Assembly: GCA_963821235.1 (NCBI GenBank)
Contig: CAWGCS010000001.1
Span: 2,108,001 to 2,172,000, forward strand
Origin: CTSoil-043 sp963821235
GTDB taxonomy: Bacteria > Chloroflexota > Limnocylindria > Limnocylindrales > CSP1-4
DNA: 64,000 bases
Direction: 5' to 3'
The notes beneath the pieces are model-generated. The model was not told the DNA's origin, did no database searches, and worked only from the letters and a program-made list of their open reading frames with translations. This document shows, one piece after another, positions 24,881-31,727 of this stretch; positions within the stretch are counted from its first letter, which is position 1, and each line of letters begins with the position of its first letter. Made by a program: the position numbers and the translations under genes.

Positions 24881-25371
24881 CTCTCGGCCACCCTGGGCCC
24901 AGGCCGACGGTCCCGCTCGGCCTCCGCGGCGAGGGCGGCCGGGAGGGCGCGCAGGCGGGCGACGCGAGCCAGCGCGGCGCGCCTCCGCTCGTCTGCGATG
25001 TTCAGCTCGGTGGTCGCTCGCCGATCGATGAGGACAGTGCCGACCATGTCGACGACCATGCCGGAACTTCCCGGCCTCTTGTCGGCGATCCGCTGTGCCT
25101 TCCGTTCACGAGCAAGGACCGCGGACTGCTGCACCCGGAAGCCGAGATCAGCCTCGGCGAACGCGGCCTCGGCGGCGGCGAGCTGGTCACGCCAGCCGGG
25201 GGCGATCTCATCGGCCAACGCGCGAGCCTCGGCGCGTTCGGCCGCCTGTTCGAGCTGCCGCATGCGCGTCGCGACCTCGCTGAGTCGCTGCGGCGCGCGG
25301 ATGACGGCTTCCAGTTGAGCCTGCTCGGACCGAAGGGCGGCAACCTCGGCCGTGATCTCGTCGGGTGTCAT
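24877..25371 (-). CDS. Coiled-coil phage protein
   Basis: A 164-residue, strongly helical protein (EITAEVAALRSEQAQLEAVIRAPQRLSE, MRQLEQAAERAEARALADEIA) with heptad-like Leu and Ala spacing over residues 5-90. No named domain. It overlaps the protease gene by 4 bp. Scaffolding-like or head-tail joining proteins can look like this, but the sequence gives no proof. Confidence 0.6.
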   Translation of the reverse strand: MTPDEITAEVAALRSEQAQLEAVIRAPQRLSEVATRMRQLEQAAERAEARALADEIAPGWRDQLAAAEAAFAEADLGFRVQQSAVLARERKAQRIADKRPGSSGMVVDMVGTVLIDRRATTELNIADERRRAALARVARLRALPAALAAEAERDRRPGPRVAER

Positions 25372-25385
25372 GGTCGCGTCTCCTG

Positions 25386-25721
25386 CTAGGGCTTCGTGGT
25401 GGAGAGGTAGGTGCGCCGGGCGGCCCGGAAGGCTTCGCCGGCCTCGATGGCCCGCTCGGCGGCGGCGTCGTCCGTGAGCACGGTCAGGGGGATGCGCGGC
25501 GGGATACGCAGCTCCGGCGGGCCGTCGTACTGCCAGAACGCCGCGGGGACCTCGCCGCGGGGGCACATCCGCAGCAACTCGACCCGGTTGACGTTCCACG
25601 CCGCATGACGGTCGGCCGGCGATCGGAAGGCGGAGGGGGCGCCGGTCAGGAGGTCCAATCGCTCGGATTCGGTGAGGCCGCGACGGGTGCGGGCGGTGCG
25701 ACGGCGAACTCGGATGGTCAT
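25386..25721 (-). CDS. Phage protein of unknown function after the small terminase
   Basis: A 111-residue protein with a basic N-terminus (MTIRVRRRTARTRRG) and a conserved-looking core TESERLDLLTGAPSAFRSPADRHAAWNVNRVELLR and PAAFWQYDGPPELRIPP. It sits where the large terminase would be expected but is far too short and lacks Walker motifs. Function unknown. Confidence 0.6.
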   Translation of the reverse strand: MTIRVRRRTARTRRGLTESERLDLLTGAPSAFRSPADRHAAWNVNRVELLRMCPRGEVPAAFWQYDGPPELRIPPRIPLTVLTDDAAAERAIEAGEAFRAARRTYLSTTKP

Positions 25722-25732
25722 CGTGTCTCCTC

Positions 25733-26065
25733 TCAGGGCCGCCAGCGCGTCGGCGGAGGGGGCGCCGTAGGGTCGCTGAGATCGAGGCCGAGCTCGCGCA
25801 GGGCCCGGACCTTGCGGATAGCCGACGCGTTCTGGACAGCGAGCGCGGGATGCGCCCGGGGCCCCCAGCGGCCGGGGACGAACGCGCCATCGCGGGCGAT
25901 CGCCTCGCGCGCCTCGGCCTCGCGGTCGGCGGCCTCGGCGGCCGTCTGCAGGATCGCTAGGTGGTGCCCGCTGCTCAGGTCGAACTCTTTGAGCACGTCA
26001 GCCCACAGGCGCCGGCCAGGGGTCTGCAGGTGACTCGGAGCGGCGGGACGGCGAGGCGCGGTCAT
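25733..26065 (-). CDS. terS: Phage terminase small subunit, P27-like
   Basis: A 110-residue protein of the P27-like small terminase family. Features are the N-terminal APSHLQTPGRRLWADVLKEFDLSSGHHLAILQTAAEAADR, an acidic/basic helix EAREAIARDGAFVPGRWGPRAHPALAVQNASAIRKVRALRELGLD, and a Pro-rich end. Small terminases recognise the packaging site on phage DNA and pass it to the large subunit. No large subunit is present in the element, so this one would need a partner from elsewhere. A repeat-rich segment that may hold its target lies just upstream. Confidence 0.8.
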   Translation of the reverse strand: MTAPRRPAAPSHLQTPGRRLWADVLKEFDLSSGHHLAILQTAAEAADREAEAREAIARDGAFVPGRWGPRAHPALAVQNASAIRKVRALRELGLDLSDPTAPPPPTRWRP

Positions 26066-26104
26066 CGGGCGTACCGCTCGAGCCGACGCCAGCCGCGCAA
26101 AGGG

Positions 26105-26311
26105 CTAGTGACCTTTGCGGTACTGGTGCCGCCACGAGCTGGAGGAATTCGACCCCCCATCCCCTACGGCCAGGGGGGTCGCGTGCGGGGTCACGCCGCG
26201 GTCGCCTCGGGGATAGGGGGGTCGCGTTCCCTCAGCTTCGGGCGGCCCAGATACCGTGCTGGCAGACGCGTTTGCGCGCTGACGAGTTTCGCGAAACGCG
26301 TCAGCCTTCAT
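26105..26311 (-). CDS. Doubtful 68-residue open frame upstream of the small terminase
   Basis: The frame starts with an ATG that overlaps the previous stop by 4 bp, which favours a gene. Against it, the protein is low-complexity (EGTRPPYPRGDRGV, GGSNSSSSWRHQYRKGH) and the DNA is packed with palindromes and direct repeats. It may be a non-coding segment that happens to stay open. Confidence 0.3.
   Translation of the reverse strand: MKADAFRETRQRANASASTVSGPPEAEGTRPPYPRGDRGVTPHATPLAVGDGGSNSSSSWRHQYRKGH
26149..26305. repeat. Repeat-dense segment next to the small terminase gene
   Basis: It holds a 13-bp direct repeat AGGGGGGTCGCGT at 26172-26184 and 26215-26227, an inverted CGACCCCCC at about 26150-26158, and a 28-bp near-perfect palindrome at 26278-26305 (arms GCTGACG/CGTCAGC around GTTTCGCGAAAC). 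Another GACGCGTTT lies at about 26265. Candidates are a packaging site, an operator or a replication origin. Confidence 0.6.
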
Positions 26312-26560
26312 GCTGCCGTCTCCGGGGGCGACCCATGCGCCCCTGCATCCCGTCGGTCGTACTCCCGCGCGGCGGCCGGGTCGGCCAGGGAGATGAGGTC
26401 CCCGCGGGTTGTGGCGCGTCGGAAGCACCAGCCGTAGGCCGTGCCCTCGACGGCGACGGTCGGGCGATGGACGAACCGCGGCACGCCGCTCCGAGGCTGG
26501 ACGCGGATGGCCTCGCCGGGCTCGAAGGGTGCGGCGGCAGGTGAAGCAGACGACGATCAT
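26308..26560 (-). pseudogene. Small CxxC phage protein gene with a one-base frameshift
   Basis: The gene opens at the ATG at 26560 with MIVVCFTCRRT, overlapping the upstream stop by 4 bp. At 26527-26529 one surplus base in a run of three moves the frame; with it removed the protein continues FEPGEAIRVQPRSGVPRFVH and GTAYGWCFRRATTRGDL to a stop at 26308, which overlaps the next ATG. The restored length is about 83 residues. CFTC plus the later Cys could bind zinc. The clean 4-bp overlaps at both ends support the repair. Confidence 0.6.
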
Positions 26561-26739
26561 TGGGCATCCCTCCGGGGGTCGGTGAGCGCGACACAGGCAG
26601 GGCAGCGGGCGCGGATGGGCCATGCGTCGCGCTCGCGGATGACCGGCGCGCCGCACGGCGTCGTGTTGCCGGGTCGCCCGGACGGGTGGGCGTGGGCGAT
26701 GCCATCGGTCGCGGCGAGCCAGCGGGGCGGGCGCTTCAT
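26557..26739 (-). CDS. Small phage protein with CxxC
   Basis: A 60-residue protein, MKRPPRWLAATDGIAHAHPSG at the start, with His residues and three Cys (PCGAP, CPAC) that could form a zinc site. Unrecognised. It overlaps both neighbours by 4 bp (ATGA). Confidence 0.55.
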   Translation of the reverse strand: MKRPPRWLAATDGIAHAHPSGRPGNTTPCGAPVIRERDAWPIRARCPACVALTDPRRDAQ

Positions 26740-26945
26740 TGCAGCCCTCGCTCGCGGAGGCGGCCGTCGACCACGATCACACGCGCCAGGAGCGCATCGA
26801 TGAACGCGTTCGCCTCGGGGTCGCCTGCCTGTTCGCGGAGGAGCATGGCGGCCAGGGTCAACCCGACGGGCAGATGGAGCCCGACGCGGACGGTGTTCTC
26901 CGCCATCTGCCCGAGGTCGCGGCGGGTCGCGGGGCGTTGGCTCAT
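26736..26945 (-). CDS. Small helical phage protein
   Basis: A 69-residue protein (MSQRPATRRDLGQMAENTVRV onward) that is mostly helical, with a hydrophobic stretch GLTLAAMLLREQ too short and polar-flanked to be a clear membrane helix. Unrecognised. It overlaps the neighbouring genes by 4 bp each. Confidence 0.55.
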   Translation of the reverse strand: MSQRPATRRDLGQMAENTVRVGLHLPVGLTLAAMLLREQAGDPEANAFIDALLARVIVVDGRLRERGLQ

Positions 26946-27478
26946 GCGACCGCCTCCGAGGTTCCCAGCCGTCGGGCCATCGCCTTGACCACGGCCGCGT
27001 CATAGTCGGTCGGCGGCAGCCTCGCCGGGTCCACCGAAGGCTCACCCTCGGTACGTACACCGTCGTACGGGGTACGAACCGTTGTTATGTCCTGTCCTGT
27101 CCTGTCCTGTGAGGGGGGTGCGGGGGGAGTCTTGTGGGTGAGGCGCCACGTCCGAACTCGGTTCGCCTCCCACGCGCTCTTGATCGCCTTGCTCGCGGCG
27201 TACTGCCACTGGTCCCAGTCGTGGATAGCGATCCGCCCGTCCCCGAGATCGTCGAGCCAGCGGCGCTCTAGCAGCTCGACGATCGTCTCGGGGTCGCGCC
27301 CGTGGAGGCGCAGCTCGTCGGCCAGGGCGTCGCGGCTCGGCCAGGTCGCCTCCGTCTCCGTGTCGCCGGCGAGCGCCCACAGGTAGATGAGCGCGAGCTG
27401 CGCCGGATCGGACAGGGCGCGGAACTTGGGGAGGCGCACCAGCCGGCACTGGACGGCGTACCAGACACGGCCGCTCAC
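26942..27478 (-). CDS. Putative phage replication-initiation (winged-helix) protein
   Basis: A 178-residue protein. The N-terminal 110 residues (VWYAVQCRLVRLPKFRALSDPAQLALIYLWALAGDTETEATWPSRDALADELRLHG) resemble the winged-helix N-terminus of phage replisome organisers that bind the origin, followed by WDQWQYAASKAIKSAWEANRVRTWR. The C-terminal part is low-complexity and contains a run of a 5-bp tandem repeat. No helicase-loader domain is seen, so the role is inferred from position and fold-like pattern. Confidence 0.55.
   Translation of the reverse strand: MSGRVWYAVQCRLVRLPKFRALSDPAQLALIYLWALAGDTETEATWPSRDALADELRLHGRDPETIVELLERRWLDDLGDGRIAIHDWDQWQYAASKAIKSAWEANRVRTWRLTHKTPPAPPSQDRTGQDITTVRTPYDGVRTEGEPSVDPARLPPTDYDAAVVKAMARRLGTSEAVA
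27088..27110. repeat. 5-bp tandem repeat within a coding region
   Basis: TGTCC is repeated four times, followed by TGT. Loss or gain of a unit would shift the frame of the putative replication gene, ending its C-terminal third. Confidence 0.7.
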
Positions 27479-27511
27479 GCTCGCACCCCTTCTCGGGGCG
27501 ACAGCGAGGCG

Positions 27512-27829
27512 CTACGCTGCGGTCGGACGTTCGCCGCGGTCATGGCGGCGGACCTCCAGGGCCGTCCCGGGCGAATCTCCAGCCGGGGCGGCCCTCCTCT
27601 TGCGCGAGGCGGCTGACTTGGCCGCGAGAGTGAGCATGTGGGCGCGGCGAGCGCGGTCGGCACGGGTCGTCCGCTCCGCCTCGGAGAGCGTGCGATCGGG
27701 GTCGACGAGGTTCTCAAACCGGCGCCGGAACCCTGCATGCGCAGGCCCGACCATCGTCTCGGGGGGCAACAGTGCCCAGGCGGTCAATCCGCCGATCCGT
27801 CCCCAGGTGCGCCGCGTGCCACCGTCCAT
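27512..27829 (-). CDS. Small basic phage early protein
   Basis: A 105-residue protein. GGLTAWALLPPETMVGPAHAGFRRRFENLVDPDRTLSEAERTTRADRARRAHMLTLAAKSA has the look of a short protein common in actinobacterial phages, where its function is unknown. It is basic overall and could bind nucleic acid. It lies between the helix-turn-helix gene and the replication gene. Confidence 0.6.
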   Translation of the reverse strand: MDGGTRRTWGRIGGLTAWALLPPETMVGPAHAGFRRRFENLVDPDRTLSEAERTTRADRARRAHMLTLAAKSAASRKRRAAPAGDSPGTALEVRRHDRGERPTAA

Positions 27830-27863
27830 CGAGGACGATGGTGCCGTGGCCTTCAGCGCGTGA

Positions 27864-28349
27864 CTATTCCGACACTTCGTGGTGCGGTCGGACCGGTCGC
27901 GGTGGCGTCGGTACTTTCGACTCCTTCAGCCATCGCCCGACCACACGCGAGTCCGTTGCCCTGTCCCGTTCATCGCTCAGCCGAATTGAGATCTGAGCTG
28001 TGGAGAGCCCCTGAGCCTTCAGCTCGGCGGCCCGGGCGATCCATCGCCGGGATCTCTCCTGTCGCTTGCGGGTGGCCTCGGCTGTTCCTGCCCGGCGTCT
28101 GCCCTCCGACTCCTCAATCAGTCGGCGGGCCTCGGCGATCACCTCGAATGCTTCGTGCATCTTCACGTCGTAGAGGCGCACGCGATCCCAGAGAACCGCT
28201 AGCAGGACTTCGTCAGGGATCTCGACTCCACGGAGTGACGCAAGCCATGCGAGATCATCGGCAGTCGCTGCGTCGCCCTCGGCTCGCCAGCCATGCAACA
28301 GCTTCATTACCGCTGTCAGGAGCCCGAGATTGCGTTCTGCATCGCTCAT
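27864..28349 (-). CDS. Helix-turn-helix protein next to the integrase
   Basis: A 161-residue protein beginning MSDAERNLGLLTAVMKLLHGW. The C-terminal part, AAELKAQGLSTAQISIRLSDERDRATDSRVVGRWLKES, fits a helix-turn-helix in which GLSTAQISIRL is the turn and first recognition part. The middle is a long basic helix. The ATG at 28349 overlaps the integrase stop by 4 bp, so the two are translated together, as for excisionases or early regulators of integration. Confidence 0.6.
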   Translation of the reverse strand: MSDAERNLGLLTAVMKLLHGWRAEGDAATADDLAWLASLRGVEIPDEVLLAVLWDRVRLYDVKMHEAFEVIAEARRLIEESEGRRRAGTAEATRKRQERSRRWIARAAELKAQGLSTAQISIRLSDERDRATDSRVVGRWLKESKVPTPPRPVRPHHEVSE

Positions 28350-29306
28350 CGCTTCGGCTCCTCGAGCCGGTCGACCGGGGAGAGGGCGCGGGCGGCCTTC
28401 AGGGCGCGTTCCTGGCGGGTCGACGCGGCATAGCGGGTGAGCATGTCCCGCGACCGCCAGCCGGCGATCGCCATGAGGTCGGACTCCTGCATTCCGCTCG
28501 CCAGCATCGCGTGGGCGTAGCTGTGGCGGAAGGAATGGGGCGTGACCCGGCCCCGCACGCCGGCCTCCGTGGCACGGTCGCGGATGAGCTCGGCCAGGCC
28601 CGTCTCGCGGAGCTGCCCCTTGCGTCCTAGCCAGAGCCAGGGGCTCGCAACGTCGGGGCGCTTGGCGCGCGCGCGGACGTACCGGTCGACGGCCCGGACC
28701 GTCATGGCGCCGATGGCCACCATGCGCGTCCGGCTGCCCTTGCCGGTCACCCGGAGGATGCCGGTGTCGAGGTCGACGTCCTCGCGGCGCAGGCCGAGGA
28801 CCTCCGCCCGCCGGGCGCCGGTGTCCATGAGGACGCGCAGGATCGCCTCGTCGCGGCGGCCCGTGTAGGTCCGGTCGCGCTCGCAGGCGGCGAGGATGGC
28901 CCGGAGGTCGGCGTCCCGCAGGACGGGCGGGGGAGCCTCCGGCAGCCGAGGTGGCCGCATGTGCGACCATCGGGCTCTCGCGGATCTCGCCCTCTTCGAT
29001 GCACCAGCACGAAGAACGCCTGGACGCCGCGGAAGCGGTTGTGGGCGGTCGCCGGGCGCTCGCCGGGCCAGGAGGTCGGTGACGAACGCCTCGACGTGCT
29101 CGCGGCGGATGGCACCCACGGCGGTCGGCATCCCGGCCGCGGCGAGGAAGCGCGGCGAGCTGGTCGACGCTCGTGGCGTAGGTGGCGATCGTGCGCGGGC
29201 TGGCGCGACGGGCGGCCAGGGAGCGGCGCCACGACGCGACGAGCGCGCCTAGCTCGTCGGTTGCCGTAGAATGGGCCGCGCTGGCGGGGCTGGTCGGCAT
29301 TGCCAC
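28346..29306 (-). pseudogene. int: Tyrosine recombinase (integrase) gene, broken by several frameshifts
   Basis: The C-terminal catalytic domain is intact in one frame: DTGARRAEVLGLRREDVDLD gives the first Arg, HSFRHSYAHAML gives His and the second Arg, AGWRSRDML follows, and TRYAAST supplies the Tyr nucleophile. The N-terminal core-binding domain (ELGALVASWRRSLAARRASPRTIATYATSVDQL) is in a different frame, and between about 28950 and 29165 the reading must change at least four times. A GTG at 29306 and an ATG at 29300 are possible starts. The element may no longer be able to excise by itself. The promoter of the rebuilt tRNA lies antisense to the first codons. Confidence 0.8.
29262..29290 (+). 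promoter_or_regulatory. Element-borne promoter region of tRNA-Val
   Basis: Identical over 29 bp to the host region at 17737-17765, with TAGAAT at 29267-29272. The following 125 bp to the tRNA are diverged from the host copy and about 31 bp longer. Confidence 0.55.
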
Positions 29307-29415
29307 GGTGCCTCTGCGAGTGGGTTCTCAAGGTCACCAGCATGCGGTATTCGAGCGGTGTAGGTCAAGCGTCGCCAGCGATATTCAGGAGGCATGCGGT
29401 CTTCCTGAGCACAGA

Positions 29416-29460
29416 CATCGGGCGGTTAGCTCAGTTGGTTAGAGCGCATGCTTGACATGC
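29416..29460. repeat. attR core (45 bp)
   Basis: Right copy of the integration repeat, continuing into the tRNA 3' half that belongs to the host. Confidence 0.9.
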
Positions 29461-29496
29461 ATGAGGTCAGAGGTTCAAGTCCTCTACCGCCCACCA
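29420..29496 (+). tRNA. tRNA-Val (anticodon GAC)
   Basis: A complete cloverleaf of 77 nt with encoded CCA. The acceptor stem pairs GGGCGGT with ACCGCCC, the D-stem GCTC with GAGC, the anticodon stem CATGC with GCATG around TTGACAT, and the T-stem AGAGG with CCTCT around TTCAAGT. The anticodon is GAC. The first 41 nt come from the mobile element and the rest from the host. The thrS T-box leader begins about 45 nt downstream. Confidence 0.97.
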
Positions 29497-29534
29497 GAGT
29501 GCGAACGCGTCGACCGGGACACGCCCCGCCGGCA

Positions 29535-29740
29535 GCGGAGCCCCAGAGAGCGGCAGGCAGAGGCTGAGACCCGCCGCGGCCCCGACGGCCTGGCACCACC
29601 CGCGAGCGGCCGGCGAACCGGCCCGGGATCCGCCCGTTAGCGCGGCCACGAGTGCGCCACCCGGCGGTCGCCGGGAGGCGAAGGCGGGTGGAACCGCGGG
29701 AGGCATCGGCCCCTCGTCCTGCGTGGACGAGGGGTTTCGT
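29535..29740 (+). promoter_or_regulatory. T-box leader of thrS
   Basis: The conserved T-box sequence GGGTGGAACCGCGG is at 29686-29699 and is followed directly by a terminator hairpin. Its TGGA would pair with a tRNA 3' end UCCA, acceptable for tRNA-Thr. An AGAGAGC-type element (about 29545) starts the candidate Stem I, and an ACC triplet that could be the Thr specifier lies near 29590. The leader would sense uncharged tRNA-Thr and let thrS be transcribed. No separate promoter hexamer is evident between the tRNA and this leader. Confidence 0.75.
29710..29740 (+). terminator. Regulated terminator of the thrS T-box
   Basis: CCCCTCGTCC (29710-29719) pairs perfectly with GGACGAGGGG (29725-29734) around a 5-nt loop, followed by TTTCGT. 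The T-rich part is short, as expected in a very G+C-rich genome. Confidence 0.7.
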
Positions 29741-29766
29741 GCGTCCGGGCAGAGGAGGCGACGACG

Positions 29767-31602
29767 ATGGCCGACGAGCAGGCGGTTCAGCTCCCCGAGG
29801 AGGCCCTGGAGGCGCCCGAGCGAGGCTCGGCGGAGGAGCTCCTCGACGCGGGGGCCCACTCCCCGATCGACGCGATGCGCCACTCGACTGCCCACGTGAT
29901 GGCGGAGGCCGTCCTGGAGCTCTTCCCGGGGGCCAGGCTGGGGATCGGGCCGGCGATCGAGGACGGCTTCTACTACGACTTCGACCTGCCTCGGCCGCTC
30001 TCGCCCGACGACCTCGCCGCGATCGAGACCCGGATGCGGGAGAGCGTCGCCGCCGGCCACCGGTTCGTGCGCCGCGAGATGCCGTTCGCCGACGCGCGGG
30101 CGATGTCCGTGCAGCAGGGCCAGCCGTACAAGGTCGAGATCCTCGACGACCTCGCGGCCAGGGCCGCCGGGGATGGCGAGCCGCTCCCCGTGACGAGCTA
30201 CTACGAGCACGGCCCCTTCATGGACCTGTGCAAGGGTCCCCACCTCGCCACCACCGCCGACATCGGCCCGTTCAAGCTGCTCTCCGTCGCCGGCGCCTAC
30301 TGGCGCGGCGACGAGAAGCGGCCGATGCTCCAGCGCATCTACGGGACGGTCTGGGAGACCCAGGAAGCACTCGACCAGTTCCTCTGGCGACGGGAGGAGG
30401 CGAAGAAGCGCGACCACCGCAAGCTGGGTGTGCGGCTCGACCTCTTCAGCTTCCACGACGTGAGCCCCGGGGCCGCCTTCTGGCACCCCAAGGGCTGGCG
30501 GCTCTACCGGACCCTCCGCGATGCGATGCGCGAGCTCCAGGACCGGCGCGGGTACGACGAGGTCTACACCCCGCCGCTCGTCCACCAGAGGCTGTGGGAG
30601 CAGTCGGGCCACTGGGAGCACTACCGGGACAACATGTTCCTCGTCGAGGCGGAGGGGCAGACCTTCAGCCTCAAGCCGATGAACTGCCCCGAGTCGTCCT
30701 TCATCTACCGCAGCCGATTGCGCTCCTACCGGGACCTGCCACTGCGCCTGGCGGAATACGGCGTGCTCCACCGCAACGAGCTCTCCGGGGTCCTGTCGGG
30801 GCTGACCCGGGTCCGCCACTTCGTCACCGACGACGCCCACATCTTCGTCCGCCCCGACCAGATCGGGGCCGAGATCGAGGGACTGATGGGGGAGATCCGG
30901 GAGGCCTACGCGTGGTTCGGCCTGACTCCGACACTCACCTTCGGGACGCGCCCCGACAAAGCCCTCGGCGACCCCGCCGTCTGGGAGGAGACCGAGGCCA
31001 TCATGCGAGCCGAGCTCGACCGCTCCGGCCTCGACTACCGGGTGAAGCCGAAGGATGGAGCCTTCTATGCCCCCAAGATCGATATCCAGATCACGGACGC
31101 GCTGGGGCGGGAGTGGCAGACAGCGACGATCCAGGTCGACCGGGTCATGCTCCCCGAGCGGTTCGACCTCTGGTACATCGATGAGGCGGGCCGGCAGCAG
31201 CGCCCGGTGGCGATCCACCGGGCCATCTACGGCTCGCTGGAGCGATTCATCGGCGTCCTGACGGAGCACTTCGCCGGCGCGTTCCCGCTGTGGTGCGCCC
31301 CCGTGCAGGCCGTTGTGATCCCCATCGCCGACCGCCACCTCGAGCCGGCCCGCGAGCTGGCCGGGGTCCTCCGCTCGCGGGGGCTGCAGGTCGAAGTCGA
31401 CGACTCCGACGGGCGGATGCAGAACAAGATCCGGGTCGCCCAGGAGCAGAAGGTGCCTTACATGCTGGTCCTCGGCGACCGCGAGGTCGAGGCGCGGACC
31501 GCCGCGCCCCGCACGCGGGCGGGCGCCCAACTGCCGGGCGAGGCGTGGGAGGCGCTCGCCGACCGGCTCGCCGCCGACGTGGCCGCGCGACGCCTGGACT
31601 GA
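29767..31602 (+). CDS. thrS: Threonyl-tRNA synthetase
   Basis: A 611-residue class II synthetase charging tRNA-Thr. The N-terminal TGS domain of about 60 residues found in many bacterial ThrRS is missing; the protein starts with a short acidic tail, then the editing domain with HSTAH and the later YYEHGPFMDLCKGPH (Cys/His) site. The catalytic core has motif 2 LRLAEYGVLHRNE, MNCPESSF near the active site, VRHFVTDDAHIF, and motif 3 AIHRAIYGSLERFIG. The anticodon-binding domain is at the C-terminus (VVIPIADRHLEPARELAG). GAGGAGGCGACGACG before the ATG supplies a Shine-Dalgarno sequence. Confidence 0.96.
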   Translation: MADEQAVQLPEEALEAPERGSAEELLDAGAHSPIDAMRHSTAHVMAEAVLELFPGARLGIGPAIEDGFYYDFDLPRPLSPDDLAAIETRMRESVAAGHRFVRREMPFADARAMSVQQGQPYKVEILDDLAARAAGDGEPLPVTSYYEHGPFMDLCKGPHLATTADIGPFKLLSVAGAYWRGDEKRPMLQRIYGTVWETQEALDQFLWRREEAKKRDHRKLGVRLDLFSFHDVSPGAAFWHPKGWRLYRTLRDAMRELQDRRGYDEVYTPPLVHQRLWEQSGHWEHYRDNMFLVEAEGQTFSLKPMNCPESSFIYRSRLRSYRDLPLRLAEYGVLHRNELSGVLSGLTRVRHFVTDDAHIFVRPDQIGAEIEGLMGEIREAYAWFGLTPTLTFGTRPDKALGDPAVWEETEAIMRAELDRSGLDYRVKPKDGAFYAPKIDIQITDALGREWQTATIQVDRVMLPERFDLWYIDEAGRQQRPVAIHRAIYGSLERFIGVLTEHFAGAFPLWCAPVQAVVIPIADRHLEPARELAGVLRSRGLQVEVDDSDGRMQNKIRVAQEQKVPYMLVLGDREVEARTAAPRTRAGAQLPGEAWEALADRLAADVAARRLD

Positions 31603-31635
31603 CCGCCCGCCGCGCCCCCCGCAGTGTCCATGTGC

Positions 31636-31641
31636 TATCCT
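31636..31641 (+). promoter_or_regulatory. -10 hexamer for the infC operon
   Basis: TATCCT, preceded by GC. Transcription would start about 80 nt before the infC start, leaving a leader that may carry translational control. Confidence 0.45.
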
Positions 31642-31727
31642 CCGCCGGCGAACCGCGCCCGGATCGCGTGCTGTTGCACGCCGTTCACGGGCGCTCGAGT
31701 GATCTCAGTAGCGCGAAGGGGTCGACG

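Larger units (their letters stand above)
17860..29460. mobile_element. Integrated phage-derived element (defective prophage or satellite-like)
   Basis: The element is bounded by a perfect 45-bp direct repeat (17860-17904 and 29416-29460) that covers the 5' half of tRNA-Val(GAC) through the anticodon loop. Between the repeats lie, reading leftward from the right end, a tyrosine integrase, a helix-turn-helix protein, early and replication genes, a small terminase, an S49 prohead-type protease, a tape measure and tail genes. The unit length is 11,556 bp. A large terminase, portal, major capsid, tail tube and lysis genes could not be found. At least four frameshifts outside the integrase and several within it suggest decay, although sequencing error is possible. 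Confidence 0.9.

Noticed and set aside
25386..25721. Remnant of the large terminase subunit
   Set aside because: Only 111 residues, no Walker A/B or nuclease motifs, and an ordered fold of its own.
26272..26544. Plus-strand open frame within the early region of the element
   Set aside because: It opposes the operon direction and overlaps the repaired CxxC gene, whose overlaps at both ends are more convincing.
17737..29290. The 29-bp identical blocks as insertion-sequence ends or transposon repeats
   Set aside because: They are direct, not inverted, lie upstream of each tRNA copy at similar distances, and contain the tRNA promoter hexamer, so a duplicated promoter region explains them.
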